DNA of 64,000 nucleotides from Leucobacter sp. Psy1 (GCF_020096995.1 NZ_CP083692.1:2790001-2854000); one strand, 5' to 3'. Counted from the stretch's first letter, positions 37,088 through 46,446 are shown. Made by a program: numbers and translations. The notes: generated by a model from the sequence alone, not told the origin.

Positions 37088-38320
37088 TCAGCTGAGCCGG
37101 CCCGCTTCGCGGAAGCTGTCCCGGAGCATCCCGATGCGCTCGCGCACCCGGAGCATGTCGGGCTTGCCGTTCGGGAGCCGCGGAAGCTCCTCCAGCTCGG
37201 TCACCCACGCCGGCACCGCCGCCGCACCGAGCTCGGCCCGCACCCGCTCCTGCAGGTCGCTGAACCCGAGCGCGTCATCGGTCTCTTCGGCGATCGCACG
37301 CACCAGGCCGGGGCGCTCGCCCCACTCGGGGTCCGTGAACGGCACGGCGACCGCCTCGCGCCACCCGTCGTGCTCGCGGACGACCCGTTCCACCTGATCG
37401 AGTGACACGTTGATACCGCCAGAGATCACGACGCGGTCGAGACGGCCAGTGACGGTGAGCATGCCGCCCAGCAGTTCACCGGCGTCACCGGTCCGGTACC
37501 AGAGGGTCCCGCGATCATCGACGAAGGCGGCCTCGGTCAGCTCCGCGTCGCCGAGATACCCCTCGGCCAGCACCGAACCCGCGATCTGCACTTCGCCCTC
37601 GCGGATCCGCACCTGCGTATCGCCGATCTCCACACCGTCGTAGACGCACCCGCCCGAGGTCTCCGTCATGCCGTAACTGCGCCTGAGCTCGAGACCGAGC
37701 GCGTGCGAGCGGCGGCGCAGGTCGAGCGAAACCCCCTGTCCGCCGACGAGGATCGCCGCGAATCGGCGGAGGGTGTCGGCCGCGGCGCGGTCCTGCTCGG
37801 CGAGATCCAGCAGCCGCGCCAATTGGACCGGAACCAGAGAGACGTAGCGCCGATCCGCGTCCATCGACTCGGCGCGCTGCACGAACACCGCGGGATCGAA
37901 GTGCCCGTCGGGTCCATCGCAGAACACGGGGTCGGTACCGGCGATCAGACTGCGCGTCAGCATCTGTGCGCCCGCGATGAGATGCACGGGCAGCGCGACC
38001 AGCCACTGACCCGGCCCGCCGAGCGCCTCGTGCGTCGCCTCGGCGCCGGCCCTCAGCGCCTGCGCCGAGATCGCCACCGACTTCGGGACGCCGGAGGAAC
38101 CCGACGTACGGATCACGAGCGCCGTACCCTCGGGAATCGGCTGCTCCAGCACGTCCTCGACATCGGCAGGATCAGCACCGGGTGCGAGTGGGAGCACCGC
38201 GGAACCGCCGGACAGTGCGTCCGCAAGAGCGGCGAGCAACCACGCCCGATCATCAGTGGGAACAGCGCGAAGCGGTGTCGAAGAACTCACCCGTCCAGGG
38301 TACTGCGGACTCGCCGTCAC
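37088..38320 (-). CDS. menE: o-Succinylbenzoate-CoA ligase
   Basis: Activates o-succinylbenzoate to its CoA ester through an adenylate. At 410 residues it is shorter than the usual 450-490, because the N-terminal region is reduced, but all motifs are present: RTSGSSGVPKSV (P-loop), YGMTETSGGCVYDG, YRTGDAGELL, GRLDRVVISGGINVS and the C-terminal LPNGKPD lysine. The start is GTG 38320 overlapping the MFS stop; a GTG at 38290 is possible. Confidence 0.93.
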   Translation of the reverse strand: MTASPQYPGRVSSSTPLRAVPTDDRAWLLAALADALSGGSAVLPLAPGADPADVEDVLEQPIPEGTALVIRTSGSSGVPKSVAISAQALRAGAEATHEALGGPGQWLVALPVHLIAGAQMLTRSLIAGTDPVFCDGPDGHFDPAVFVQRAESMDADRRYVSLVPVQLARLLDLAEQDRAAADTLRRFAAILVGGQGVSLDLRRRSHALGLELRRSYGMTETSGGCVYDGVEIGDTQVRIREGEVQIAGSVLAEGYLGDAELTEAAFVDDRGTLWYRTGDAGELLGGMLTVTGRLDRVVISGGINVSLDQVERVVREHDGWREAVAVPFTDPEWGERPGLVRAIAEETDDALGFSDLQERVRAELGAAAVPAWVTELEELPRLPNGKPDMLRVRERIGMLRDSFREAGRLS

Positions 38321-39753
38321 CGGAGCGGGATGTTGCGCGTCGGAATCGACGGGCGCTTCTCCTCAGGCGGAGTCCGCGGGATCAGGAATGTGAGCACCGT
38401 CGCGACCGCAGCCGCCACGATCGCGATCCAGAAGCACGTCTGGAACGCCGTCGTCGTCGGCACCGCCACATCGCCCACCTGCACCGACATCGAAGCGAGC
38501 ACGCCGCCCATCACGGCGGACGCCCCCGAGGTGCCCACGGAGCGGAACAGCGCGTTCAGCCCGTTGGAGACCCCCGTCTCGTTCGCCGGGACCGCATTCA
38601 TGATGATCATCGGCATCGCCGCGAACGCGAAGGCGATGCCGACGCCGATGATCGCGTTCGCCACGACGATGTGCCACACCTCAGAGGACCAGAGCAGCAC
38701 GAACGTGTATGCGATCACGATCGAGGCGGTGCCGATCGAGAACAGCGGTCGGGCACCGAACACGCGCTCCAGCATGCCGGAGAGCGGCGAGAGGAACATC
38801 ATGATCAGGCCGGCGGGCATGATGCACAGCGCCGCCTCGATCATCGTCAGCCCGAATCCGACACCGGATTCCGTGGGCATCTCGAGCAGCTGCGGGAACG
38901 TCACGTTCGAGGCGAACAGCGCGAACCCCATGCCGATCGCGGCAAGGTTCGTGAGGAGCACCGGCGGCCTTGCAGCCACTCGCAGGTCGACGAGCGGCTC
39001 CCGCACACGCAGCTGGTAGACACCCCAGGCGAGCATCGTCACCACACCGATGATCAGGGAACCGAGCGCCAGCGGAGACGCCCACCCCCAGTCCGCACCG
39101 CGCGACACGTAGAGGAGCAGGCCGGTCAACCCGATCGCGAGGCCGATCGCGCCGGGGATATCGAGACGACCGGGGTAGACCAGCGTGTCCTCCGGTACGA
39201 GGAACAGGTTGGCGACGATGCAGACCACGCCGAGCCCGGCCGACATCCAGAAGAGCGCGTGCCAGTCCGCCGTCTGCGCCACGTATGCCGCGAGTGGCAT
39301 ACCCACGGCGCCACCGACGCCCATCGTCGCGCTCATCAGCGCGACCGCCGTACCGAGCCGCGAAGGCGGGAGCACATCGCGCATGATGGCGATCCCGAGC
39401 GGGATCACCCCGGTCGTGATGCCCTGCAGGCCCCGGCCGATGATGACCCCGATGATCGACCCCGACATCGCCGCCACGAGCGACCCGACGATGAGCGCGA
39501 TCAGCAGAACGATGACCACGCGCCGCTTGCCGTACATGTCGCCGAGCCGACCCGAGATCGGCGTCGCCACGGCCGCGACGAGCAGCGTGATCGTCACGAC
39601 CCAGGTCGTGTCCTCGCGGGACGCGTCGAGAAGCCGCGGGAGCTCGGCCTGGAGGGGCACCACGAGCGTGAACATAAACGCCGACGTGAGACCGGTGAAC
39701 GCGAGTGCCGCGACGACCGCCCAGGAGGGGGGCCGGCGCGTCAGGTTCTTCAT
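38317..39753 (-). CDS. MFS transporter, DHA2 (EmrB/QacA) family
   Basis: A 478-residue permease with about 14 helices. Early helices contain FTGLTSAFMFTLVVPLQAEL, motif A GRLGDMYGKRRVV and motif C-like MSATMGVGGAVGMPLAAYV. It probably exports drugs or organic anions by proton antiport. ATG 39753 has a GTG one codon upstream. The end overlaps menE by 4 nt, so it is cotranscribed with men genes; a link to quinone metabolism is not established. Confidence 0.87.
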   Translation of the reverse strand: MKNLTRRPPSWAVVAALAFTGLTSAFMFTLVVPLQAELPRLLDASREDTTWVVTITLLVAAVATPISGRLGDMYGKRRVVIVLLIALIVGSLVAAMSGSIIGVIIGRGLQGITTGVIPLGIAIMRDVLPPSRLGTAVALMSATMGVGGAVGMPLAAYVAQTADWHALFWMSAGLGVVCIVANLFLVPEDTLVYPGRLDIPGAIGLAIGLTGLLLYVSRGADWGWASPLALGSLIIGVVTMLAWGVYQLRVREPLVDLRVAARPPVLLTNLAAIGMGFALFASNVTFPQLLEMPTESGVGFGLTMIEAALCIMPAGLIMMFLSPLSGMLERVFGARPLFSIGTASIVIAYTFVLLWSSEVWHIVVANAIIGVGIAFAFAAMPMIIMNAVPANETGVSNGLNALFRSVGTSGASAVMGGVLASMSVQVGDVAVPTTTAFQTCFWIAIVAAAVATVLTFLIPRTPPEEKRPSIPTRNIPLR

Positions 39754-39825
39754 CACCGACCCATGCTAGTCGATCGCCGACATGTCGGCTCGGGGTTGCG
39801 CGTTCCGAAACCGATGCCCCTGCAT

Positions 39826-40737
39826 TCAGAAGTGGTAGGGGAACGCCTCCCAGTCGGGGTCGCGCTTCTCCAGGAACGCGTCACGACCCTCGACCGCCTC
39901 GTCGGTACCGTACGCGAGGCGCGTGGTCTCGCCAGCGAAGAGCTGCTGCCCTACGAGTCCGTCGTCGACGGCGTTGAACGCGTACTTCAGCATGCGGATC
40001 GCCGTCGGCGACTTGCCCAGGATCTCGCGCGCCCACTCGATCCCCGTCGCCTCGAGTTCCGCGTGCGGCACCACGGCGTTCACGGCACCCATCTCATAGG
40101 CGCGCTGCGCCGAGTACTCGCGGGCGAGGAAGAAGACCTCGCGCGCGTTCTTCTGCCCGATCTGCTTCGCGAAATAGGCGCTGCCGTATCCCGCGTCGAA
40201 CGACCCGACGTCGGCGTCGGTCTGCTTGAACTTCGCGTGCTCATCGCTCGCGATCGAGAGGTCGCAGACCACATTCAGGGAGTGGCCACCGCCCGCCGCC
40301 CAGCCGGGAACGAGCGCGATGACGACCTTCGGCATGAAGCGGATGAGCCGCTGCACCTCGAGGATGTGCAGGCGGCCGGCGCGCGCGGATTCCTCGGGCG
40401 AGACCTCGGACTCGGACTCCGCGTACTGGTACCCGCTGCGCCCCCGGATCCGCTGGTCGCCGCCGGAGCAGAACGCCCATCCCCCGTCGCGCGGCGAGGG
40501 CCCGTTCCCGGTCAGCAGCACCACGCCGATACGCGGGTTCACCCGTGCACGCTCGAGCGCGTCGTACAGTTCGTCGACAGTGTGCGGGCGGAACGCGTTG
40601 CGCACCTCGGGTCGGTTGAACGCGATGCGGGCGATCCTCCCGTCGCGGCTTAGGTGCGCGGTGATGTCGGTGTAGTCGGTACCTGGGGCGACCGTCCACT
40701 CGGCGGGATCGAAGATCTCGGAGACCTGCTCTGTCAT
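39826..40737 (-). CDS. menB: 1,4-dihydroxy-2-naphthoyl-CoA synthase
   Basis: A crotonase-fold enzyme closing the second ring of the naphthoate. The 303-residue length is normal for MenB. It shows the oxyanion-hole segments AFCSGGDQRIRGRSGYQY and GWAAGGGHSLNVVCDL, the catalytic VGSFDAGYGSAYFA, and the C-terminal ending RDPDWEAFPYHF typical of MenB. ATG 40737. Confidence 0.96.
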   Translation of the reverse strand: MTEQVSEIFDPAEWTVAPGTDYTDITAHLSRDGRIARIAFNRPEVRNAFRPHTVDELYDALERARVNPRIGVVLLTGNGPSPRDGGWAFCSGGDQRIRGRSGYQYAESESEVSPEESARAGRLHILEVQRLIRFMPKVVIALVPGWAAGGGHSLNVVCDLSIASDEHAKFKQTDADVGSFDAGYGSAYFAKQIGQKNAREVFFLAREYSAQRAYEMGAVNAVVPHAELEATGIEWAREILGKSPTAIRMLKYAFNAVDDGLVGQQLFAGETTRLAYGTDEAVEGRDAFLEKRDPDWEAFPYHF

Positions 40738-40769
40738 GCGTTCCAGGCTACCGGGCGCCCAGGGCCGTT

Positions 40770-40821
40770 CGGGTCACTTCTTGCGGGTTCGAGGCGGGCA
40801 GTACCCGCAAGAAGTGACCCG
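40770..40821. repeat. Perfect 19-bp inverted repeat between menB and the flavoprotein gene
   Basis: The arms at 40770-40788 and 40803-40821 are perfectly complementary with a 14-nt loop. It contains CACTT/AAGTG and is followed by GAGATCG, a plan reminiscent of the repeats at 8271 and 8445, but the sequence differs. It lies downstream of the minus-strand flavoprotein gene and could serve as its terminator. Confidence 0.6.
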
Positions 40822-40851
40822 AGATCGTGGTGGGGCCTGGCCGGGCGGGCG

Positions 40852-42621
40852 CTACTCGACGAGCTTGCCGGCGACCGAGTCGTCCGCCGCCGCCTTGGCG
40901 AGCAGCCGGAACTCCTCGGGGGCGTCGGCCAGCGGCTCGAACACCACACCTCCCGACGGAGTCCACACCATGTTGCCGGTGAGGTCGTCGTTCTGCTCGG
41001 GGTAGTCCGACCGGTTGTGGCAACCGCGTGTCTCGCGCCGCTCGATCGCGCACTCGAGGGTCGCGCGGGCCGCGAGCAGCGACCCTGCGAGATCGAATGC
41101 GTGGGCGAGATCGTCGAATCCCGCGATATCGGGGTGTGCGGTGACGCGGGTGGCGCGATCCTCGAGGTCGGCGACCTTCTCCAGCCCCTCGGTGAGGCCG
41201 GCCTCATCCCTGACCACTCCCGCGTGCGCCGTCATGACGTCGCGCAGCGCGCGCTGCAGGCGGCGGGGCGTCTCGTGCGCCGACTCCGAGTCGCTCCCGG
41301 AACCGGTGAGCAACCGCTGCATCTCGTCGCGCGCCGCCCCCACGGCTGTAGGATCGCGCCGCACCGAACCGATGCCGCGCACGTACTCGGCGGCATCCGC
41401 GCCGGTGATGCGCCCGTACACGAGGAGCTCGATGAGCGAGTTGCCGCCGAGCCGGTTGGCGCCGTGCAGGCCCGAGGACGCCTCGCCGATCGCGTAGAGC
41501 CCGTCGACGCCGGTGCCGTGATCCTCTGGACGCACCCAGACGCCGCCCATGGAGTAGTGCGCCGTCGGGGCGACCTCGATCGGCTGCTCCGTAATGTCGA
41601 GCATCTGCAAGTCGATGAGGTTGCGGTAGACGCGAGGCAGGCGATTCAGGATCTGCTCTCGGGGCAGATGCGACACGTCGAGCGTGACGGCGCCGTTCGC
41701 CGTGCCGCGCCCCTCGGCGATCTCGGTGTAGCTGGCGAGGGCGACCCGGTCACGAGTCGAGAGCTCCATGCGCTCCGGATCGTAACGCTCCATGAAGCGT
41801 TCGCCGAGTGCATTGCGGAGGATACCGCCCTCGCCGCGCGCCGCTTCCGAGACGAGAGTCCCCGCGACATCGCTGGGCTCGACGAGGCCGGACGGGTGGA
41901 ACTGGACGAGCTCGGCGTCGCGGATCTTGCCCCCGGCAAGCGCCGCGAGCCGGAACGAGTCGCCGGTGTTCTCGTCGCGGCGCGACGAGGTGTTCCGCCA
42001 GATGCGCGTGTGGCCTCCGGCGGCCAGGATCACCGCGTCGGCGTGGATCACGACCGGGGTCCCGTCGACGATGTCGAAGCCGTAGGCTCCGAAGATGCGT
42101 CCGTCGCTCGTGAGCAGGCGAGTGATGTAGATGGTGTCCACGATCTGCACCCGCAGCTCGGAGGCACGACGCATGAGGGTGCGCTGGATCTCGAGTCCGG
42201 TGTAGTCGCCGGCGTAGCAGGTGCGACGGTACCGGTGGGCTCCGAAGAAGCGCTGGCTGATCCTGCCGTCGTCCTCCCTGGCGAAAGGCATGCCCCAGGA
42301 CTCGAGCTCTGCGATGCCCTGCGCGGCTCCGCGAGCGACGACTTCGACGATGGCGGGGTCGGCGAGGAAGTAAGATTCGCGGAGCGTGTCGGCGGCGTGC
42401 TGCTGCCAGCTGTCCTCGGGGTCCATGGTGCCGAGCGCGGCGTTGATGCCGCCGGCGGCAAGGGTGGTGTGGGCGTCGTGTGCGCGTCGTTTGCCGACGG
42501 CGAGAACCTGGACGCCCTGCTCGGCGAGCTCGATGGAGGCGCGGAGTCCGGCGCCTCCCGTGCCGATGATGAGGACGGAGGTGGCGAGCAGCCGCTCGGC
42601 GGGAGAAGTCGTGGTGATCAT
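40852..42621 (-). CDS. Fumarate reductase/succinate dehydrogenase-type flavoprotein
   Basis: A 589-residue FAD protein of the SdhA/FrdA/NadB family. FAD site VLIIGTGGAGLRASIELAEQG, covalent-FAD-type region THTT-like (AHDAHTTLAAGG), active-site RGEGGILRN, HYSMGGVWV, GLHGANRLGGNSL and the C-terminal ETRGCHNRSDYPEQND. No iron-sulfur or membrane subunit is adjacent, so it is an orphan subunit or a soluble oxidoreductase. ATG 42621. Divergent from a LysR regulator (78 bp). Confidence 0.83.
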   Translation of the reverse strand: MITTTSPAERLLATSVLIIGTGGAGLRASIELAEQGVQVLAVGKRRAHDAHTTLAAGGINAALGTMDPEDSWQQHAADTLRESYFLADPAIVEVVARGAAQGIAELESWGMPFAREDDGRISQRFFGAHRYRRTCYAGDYTGLEIQRTLMRRASELRVQIVDTIYITRLLTSDGRIFGAYGFDIVDGTPVVIHADAVILAAGGHTRIWRNTSSRRDENTGDSFRLAALAGGKIRDAELVQFHPSGLVEPSDVAGTLVSEAARGEGGILRNALGERFMERYDPERMELSTRDRVALASYTEIAEGRGTANGAVTLDVSHLPREQILNRLPRVYRNLIDLQMLDITEQPIEVAPTAHYSMGGVWVRPEDHGTGVDGLYAIGEASSGLHGANRLGGNSLIELLVYGRITGADAAEYVRGIGSVRRDPTAVGAARDEMQRLLTGSGSDSESAHETPRRLQRALRDVMTAHAGVVRDEAGLTEGLEKVADLEDRATRVTAHPDIAGFDDLAHAFDLAGSLLAARATLECAIERRETRGCHNRSDYPEQNDDLTGNMVWTPSGGVVFEPLADAPEEFRLLAKAAADDSVAGKLVE

Positions 42622-42699
42622 GGGCTCCACGCTAGGAGCGCATCTTCGATTACTCCAATGAATAGTTCGGATCATCTCGATGCGTTTAGGCTATCGAAC

Positions 42700-43659
42700 A
42701 TGAACCTCGAACAGCTCCGCAGCTTCGCAGAGGTCGCGCGCATCGGCCACTTCACCCGCGCGGCCGAACGACTGCACGTCGCGCAGCCGTCGCTGAGCCG
42801 TCAGATCGCGACCCTGGAAGCCGAGTTCGGCGTCGACCTCTTTCACCGCGCCCGCGGACGCGTCACGCTGACGGCGGCGGGCGAGCGCCTCCTCCCCCTC
42901 GCCCGGCGCATGCTCGCCGACGCCGAGACCGCGCGAGACGAGATGGCCGAGCTCGTGGGGCTCGCACGCGGACGCGTCAGGCTCGGCGCCACGCCGACCC
43001 TCTGCACGACGCTCGTCGCCGAGGTGCTCGCTGAGTTTCGCGCGCGCCACCCCGGCATCGACGTAGAAATCGTCGAGCGGGGATCGCGCTCCCTCATCGA
43101 GGCGCTCGGCGAGGGCGGGCTCGATCTTGCACTCATCGTCACCAGCGTCTCGTCGGGCACGGGCCGCGCGGCGCTGTCCCTCGAGCCGCTGCTGCAGGAA
43201 CGACTCGTCGTGGTCTCCGCTGCGGACGCTCCGGACCCGTTCACCGGAGCGGGACCGGGATCCCCCATTTCGCTCTCGCTGCTCGCCGGAATTCCGCTGG
43301 TCGCGTTCCCCGAGAACTACGATCTCCGCGTCGCACTCGACGCCGCCTTCGCTGCCGCAGGCCTCACCCCCGAGGTCGCGGTCACCGGCGCCGAGATGGA
43401 CGCGACGCTGAGCTTCGCCGAGCGCGGCATCGGGGTCGCCGTCGTCCCCGCGATGGTCGCCCTCGAACGCCGGAATCTCCGCATCACACCCCTCGCGGAT
43501 CCCGACCTGCGGCGCACCATCAGCGTCGCGCGTCGCGCAGACATGGCGCCCACACACGCGAGCGCCGCGTTCCGCACCGTCATCGGCGAGGTCGCCGAGA
43601 GCCTCGCCGCGACGCATGCCCAGGAACCGCGGTACCTCGAGCCGATCCCCGTGGGATGA
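42700..43659 (+). CDS. LysR family transcriptional regulator
   Basis: A 319-residue regulator. The N-terminal HTH reads FTRAAERLHVAQPSLSRQIATLE; the effector-binding domain covers about 90-300. It is divergent from the flavoprotein gene, its likeliest target. Its stop overlaps the menC start (ATGA), so menC is expressed from the regulator's transcript, an unusual tie between the two. ATG 42700. Confidence 0.87.
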   Translation: MNLEQLRSFAEVARIGHFTRAAERLHVAQPSLSRQIATLEAEFGVDLFHRARGRVTLTAAGERLLPLARRMLADAETARDEMAELVGLARGRVRLGATPTLCTTLVAEVLAEFRARHPGIDVEIVERGSRSLIEALGEGGLDLALIVTSVSSGTGRAALSLEPLLQERLVVVSAADAPDPFTGAGPGSPISLSLLAGIPLVAFPENYDLRVALDAAFAAAGLTPEVAVTGAEMDATLSFAERGIGVAVVPAMVALERRNLRITPLADPDLRRTISVARRADMAPTHASAAFRTVIGEVAESLAATHAQEPRYLEPIPVG

Positions 43660-44663
43660 TCGAGAACATGCCACGCGCTCTGCCATCGCTCGAGGAGATC
43701 CTCGATGCGGCTCACGTCGTCGCGATCCCGACTCGCACGCGCTTCCGGGGGGTGACGGTGCGGGAAGCCGTGGTCTTCGCCGCGCCTCAGGGCGCCACCG
43801 AGTTCTCCCCGTTCCCCGAGTACGCAGACGAAGAGGCTGCGACCTGGCTCCGGGCGGCGATCGAGTTCGGCTGGGGCGAGACACCGGCACCGCGACGCGA
43901 CCGGATCGCGGTGAACGCGACCGTTCCTGCGGTCGATGCTGCGCGAGTCCCCGAGATCCTGGCACGCTTTCCCGGCTGCGACACCGTCAAGGTCAAGGTC
44001 GCTGAACGCGGCCAGTCGCTCGAGGACGACCTGGCCAGGGTCGTGGCGGTGCGGGCATCGCTGGGGCCGTCGGGCACGCTCAGGATCGACGCCAACGGGG
44101 GTTGGTCGCTCGATGAGGCGCGAGCCGCACTCGAGGCACTCGCACCCTTCGACCTCGACTACGTCGAGCAGCCCTGCGCGACGATCGATGAGCTCCGCGC
44201 GCTGCGGGAGACCGCCCGCGGACTCGGCACCCGGATCGCCGCCGACGAAAGCGTGCGCAAAGCCAGCGACCCGTTGGCAGTCGCGCGGGCGGGCGCCGCC
44301 GACCTGCTCGTCGTGAAGGCTCAACCGCTCGGCGGCGTGCAGCGGGCCCTCGACATCGTGACGGAGGCGGCACTCCCCGTCGTCGTCTCGAGCGCACTCG
44401 ACACCTCCGTCGGCATCTCGATGGGCCTGCACCTCGCAGCAGCACTGCCCGACCGCCTGCTCGCGGGGGCGTGCGGGCTCGGAACGGTGGCGCTGCTCGA
44501 CGGCGATGTCACGGCCGACTCACTGGTACCGATGGACGGTGAGATCGTCGTGCGCCGGCCTCGGCTCGAGCCAGAGTTTCTGGACCGCTACGCAGCGCGG
44601 CCGGAACGCGTTGCGTGGTGGCGGGAGCGCATCGAGCGCTGCTCCGCTTCGATCGCAACGTAA
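43656..44663 (+). CDS. menC: o-Succinylbenzoate synthase
   Basis: An enolase-superfamily dehydratase forming o-succinylbenzoate. The 335-residue length fits actinobacterial MenC. Catalytic lysines lie in TVKVKVAERG and LLVVKAQPLGG, and metal-binding acids in RIDANGGWS, DYVEQPC and AADESVRK. ATG overlaps the LysR stop. It completes the set menA/B/C/D/E/F/G within 15 kb. Confidence 0.94.
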   Translation: MIENMPRALPSLEEILDAAHVVAIPTRTRFRGVTVREAVVFAAPQGATEFSPFPEYADEEAATWLRAAIEFGWGETPAPRRDRIAVNATVPAVDAARVPEILARFPGCDTVKVKVAERGQSLEDDLARVVAVRASLGPSGTLRIDANGGWSLDEARAALEALAPFDLDYVEQPCATIDELRALRETARGLGTRIAADESVRKASDPLAVARAGAADLLVVKAQPLGGVQRALDIVTEAALPVVVSSALDTSVGISMGLHLAAALPDRLLAGACGLGTVALLDGDVTADSLVPMDGEIVVRRPRLEPEFLDRYAARPERVAWWRERIERCSASIAT

Positions 44664-44756
44664 CCGCGCTCCCAGGGACTCACCAATGCTGCACGTCATT
44701 CTTTGCGGCGGGGCAGCGATACACACGCGATTTCCACTCAATGAGAGGCGAGATTG

Positions 44757-44776
44757 CTAGTTTACTTGTCAACTAG
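44757..44776. promoter_or_regulatory. Putative operator upstream of the aldehyde dehydrogenase gene
   Basis: CTAGTT and AACTAG flank a core containing TTGTCAAC (44766-44773). The core matches the ATTGTCAACAAT palindromes at 56436 and 60706, though the outer half-sites are weaker here. It lies about 45 bp upstream of the ATG. A role for the GntR regulator is inferred. Confidence 0.5.
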
Positions 44777-44818
44777 ATTGACTTCACTGGAGGCCCTGTA
44801 GTCATCGAGGAAGGGACA

Positions 44819-46282
44819 ATGATGTCCGATCTGCACACCGTCCTGTTCATCAACGGCGAGGAGCGAAACACCGATCAGGTGCTCGAGATCGCCGATCCGG
44901 GCAAGCCTGGCCGTATCGTCGGCACTGCTTCTGCCGCGAGCGCCGAGGACGTCGGGGATGCCGTCGCCGCGGCCGAAGCGGCCTTTGCCGCGTGGTCGGC
45001 ACTCTCGGGGCCGGAGCGCGCCGAGCAGATGGCCGCCGCCATTCAGGGGATCGCCGAACATCGCGACGACGACGCCGCAGTACTGTCCCAGGAGAACGGG
45101 AAGGTCGTGCACGAGGCGTGGGTCGACTCGCTCGTCTTCGAGCTCCGCTGGAACCTCGCACTGACGCACGCCGATGATGTCGATACCTCGGAGCTGCTCG
45201 AACCGGTACCCGGCGCGATCCCGAACTCGACGCGGATCACGTACCAACCGATGGGCGTCGTCACGATCATCGTCCCGTTCAACTGGCCGATCGCGATTCT
45301 CGGCGCTGCCCTCCCCCACGCGCTGCTCGCAGGCAACACGGTCATCGTCAAGCCACCGCTGACCGCACCGCTTGCAACTGCCCGTGTCGTCCAGCGGGTG
45401 GCCGAAAAGTTGCCCGCCGGCGTGCTCCAGGTCATCACCGGGCACGATGCCGACCTCTCGGGCCTGATCTCGAACGAGAAGATCGCGAAGGTCGGCTTCA
45501 CGGGGAGCGTGAATGGCGGCAGGAAGATCATGGAGATGGCTTCGCGGTCGCTCACCCCCGTCACCCTGGAGCTCGGTGGCAACGACGCGGCGGTGTTCCT
45601 CGAAGACGCCCCGCTGGACGACGAGCACCTCGACAAGCTCTTCGGTGCGATTTACGACACCACCGGCCAGATCTGCATGAACGCGAAACGACTCATCGTG
45701 CACCGCTCGCGCATGGATGAGCTCGTCGCGGGGCTCGAGTCACGTCTGGCCGGCGTGAAGCTCGGCTACGGACTGGACGAGCCAGAGGGAACGACCATGG
45801 GGCCCCTGCACTCACCCACCCAGAAGACGTTCGTCGAGGACCTCATTCGCGAAGCGAAGGAGTCTGGCGCCGACGTGCGCGAGTTCGGCGAGCTTCCCGG
45901 AGGCGAATTGGAGGGCGGCAACTTCGTGCGCCCCGCGATCGTGGTCGACGCCGACCCGTCGCTGCGGGTGGTCACGGAGGAGCAGTTCGGTCCAGTCATT
46001 CCGGTCATCCCATTCGACAGTGAAGAGGAAGCGATCCGTCTGGCGAACGACACTTGGGCGGGGCTCGGTAACTCGGTCTGGACCGGGGACTCCAGTGCCG
46101 CCGATCGCGTCGCTCCTCAGCTGAAGTCGGGTTACGTGTGGGTCAACGACCACGGCGCCACGCGCCTCGACCTGCGCGCCCCTTTCGGCGGAGTGAAGCA
46201 GTCGGGTATCGGACGCGAGCAGGGCCTGCACGGGGTCCGTGATTTCCAGGAGCCGCACGCGGTCTCGGTCATCGCGGACTAA
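44819..46282 (+). CDS. Aldehyde dehydrogenase (vanillin/benzaldehyde dehydrogenase-like)
   Basis: A 487-residue NAD(P)-dependent ALDH. It shows VTIIVPFNWPIAIL, the NAD segment GFTGSVNGGRKIM, the general-base Glu in TLELGGND (about residue 254) and the catalytic Cys in GQICMNAKR (about residue 288). Close relatives oxidise vanillin, syringaldehyde or benzaldehyde to the acid. Its place ahead of the demethylase genes supports an aromatic aldehyde role. ATG ATG at 44819/44822; GAGGAAGG precedes. It is followed by a terminator. Confidence 0.85.
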   Translation: MMSDLHTVLFINGEERNTDQVLEIADPGKPGRIVGTASAASAEDVGDAVAAAEAAFAAWSALSGPERAEQMAAAIQGIAEHRDDDAAVLSQENGKVVHEAWVDSLVFELRWNLALTHADDVDTSELLEPVPGAIPNSTRITYQPMGVVTIIVPFNWPIAILGAALPHALLAGNTVIVKPPLTAPLATARVVQRVAEKLPAGVLQVITGHDADLSGLISNEKIAKVGFTGSVNGGRKIMEMASRSLTPVTLELGGNDAAVFLEDAPLDDEHLDKLFGAIYDTTGQICMNAKRLIVHRSRMDELVAGLESRLAGVKLGYGLDEPEGTTMGPLHSPTQKTFVEDLIREAKESGADVREFGELPGGELEGGNFVRPAIVVDADPSLRVVTEEQFGPVIPVIPFDSEEEAIRLANDTWAGLGNSVWTGDSSAADRVAPQLKSGYVWVNDHGATRLDLRAPFGGVKQSGIGREQGLHGVRDFQEPHAVSVIAD

Positions 46283-46301
46283 GGACCCGATCCGACCAGG
46301 C

Positions 46302-46339
46302 GGCGGTCGGGTCGCGAATCACGACGCGACCCGACCGCC
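46302..46339 (+). terminator. Terminator after the aldehyde dehydrogenase gene
   Basis: GGCGGTCGGGTCGCG (46302-46316) pairs perfectly with 46325-46339, with an 8-nt loop. The aldehyde dehydrogenase therefore looks monocistronic. Confidence 0.75.
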
Positions 46340-46371
46340 TCTCAGGTTCTCGCACATCGACCATTTCCCTA

Positions 46372-46400
46372 TAGACATTGCCTACCTACATAGGTATGCT
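46372..46400 (+). promoter_or_regulatory. Promoter and palindromic operator of the metF-purU-ligM operon
   Basis: -35 TAGACA (46372-46377) and -10 TATGCT (46395-46400) have a 17-bp spacer. The palindrome TACCTACATAGGTA (46383-46396) fills the spacer and touches the -10, a typical repressor position. The motif differs from the GntR palindrome. The PadR-type gene at 49741 is a candidate binder. Confidence 0.6.
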
Positions 46401-46446
46401 GAAACCGACGGATGCAAAGACGCGCCGCGAAAGGAAGACTTGGACC

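Noticed and set aside
38182..40653. 823-codon plus-strand open frame across the MFS and menB genes
   Set aside because: Its sequence is mostly Arg, His, Asp and Gln, typical of an antisense frame of GC-rich genes; the minus-strand genes are certain.
40654..42699. Long N-terminal extension of the LysR gene
   Set aside because: The in-frame part before 42700 is antisense to the flavoprotein gene; the HTH of LysR begins at ATG 42700.
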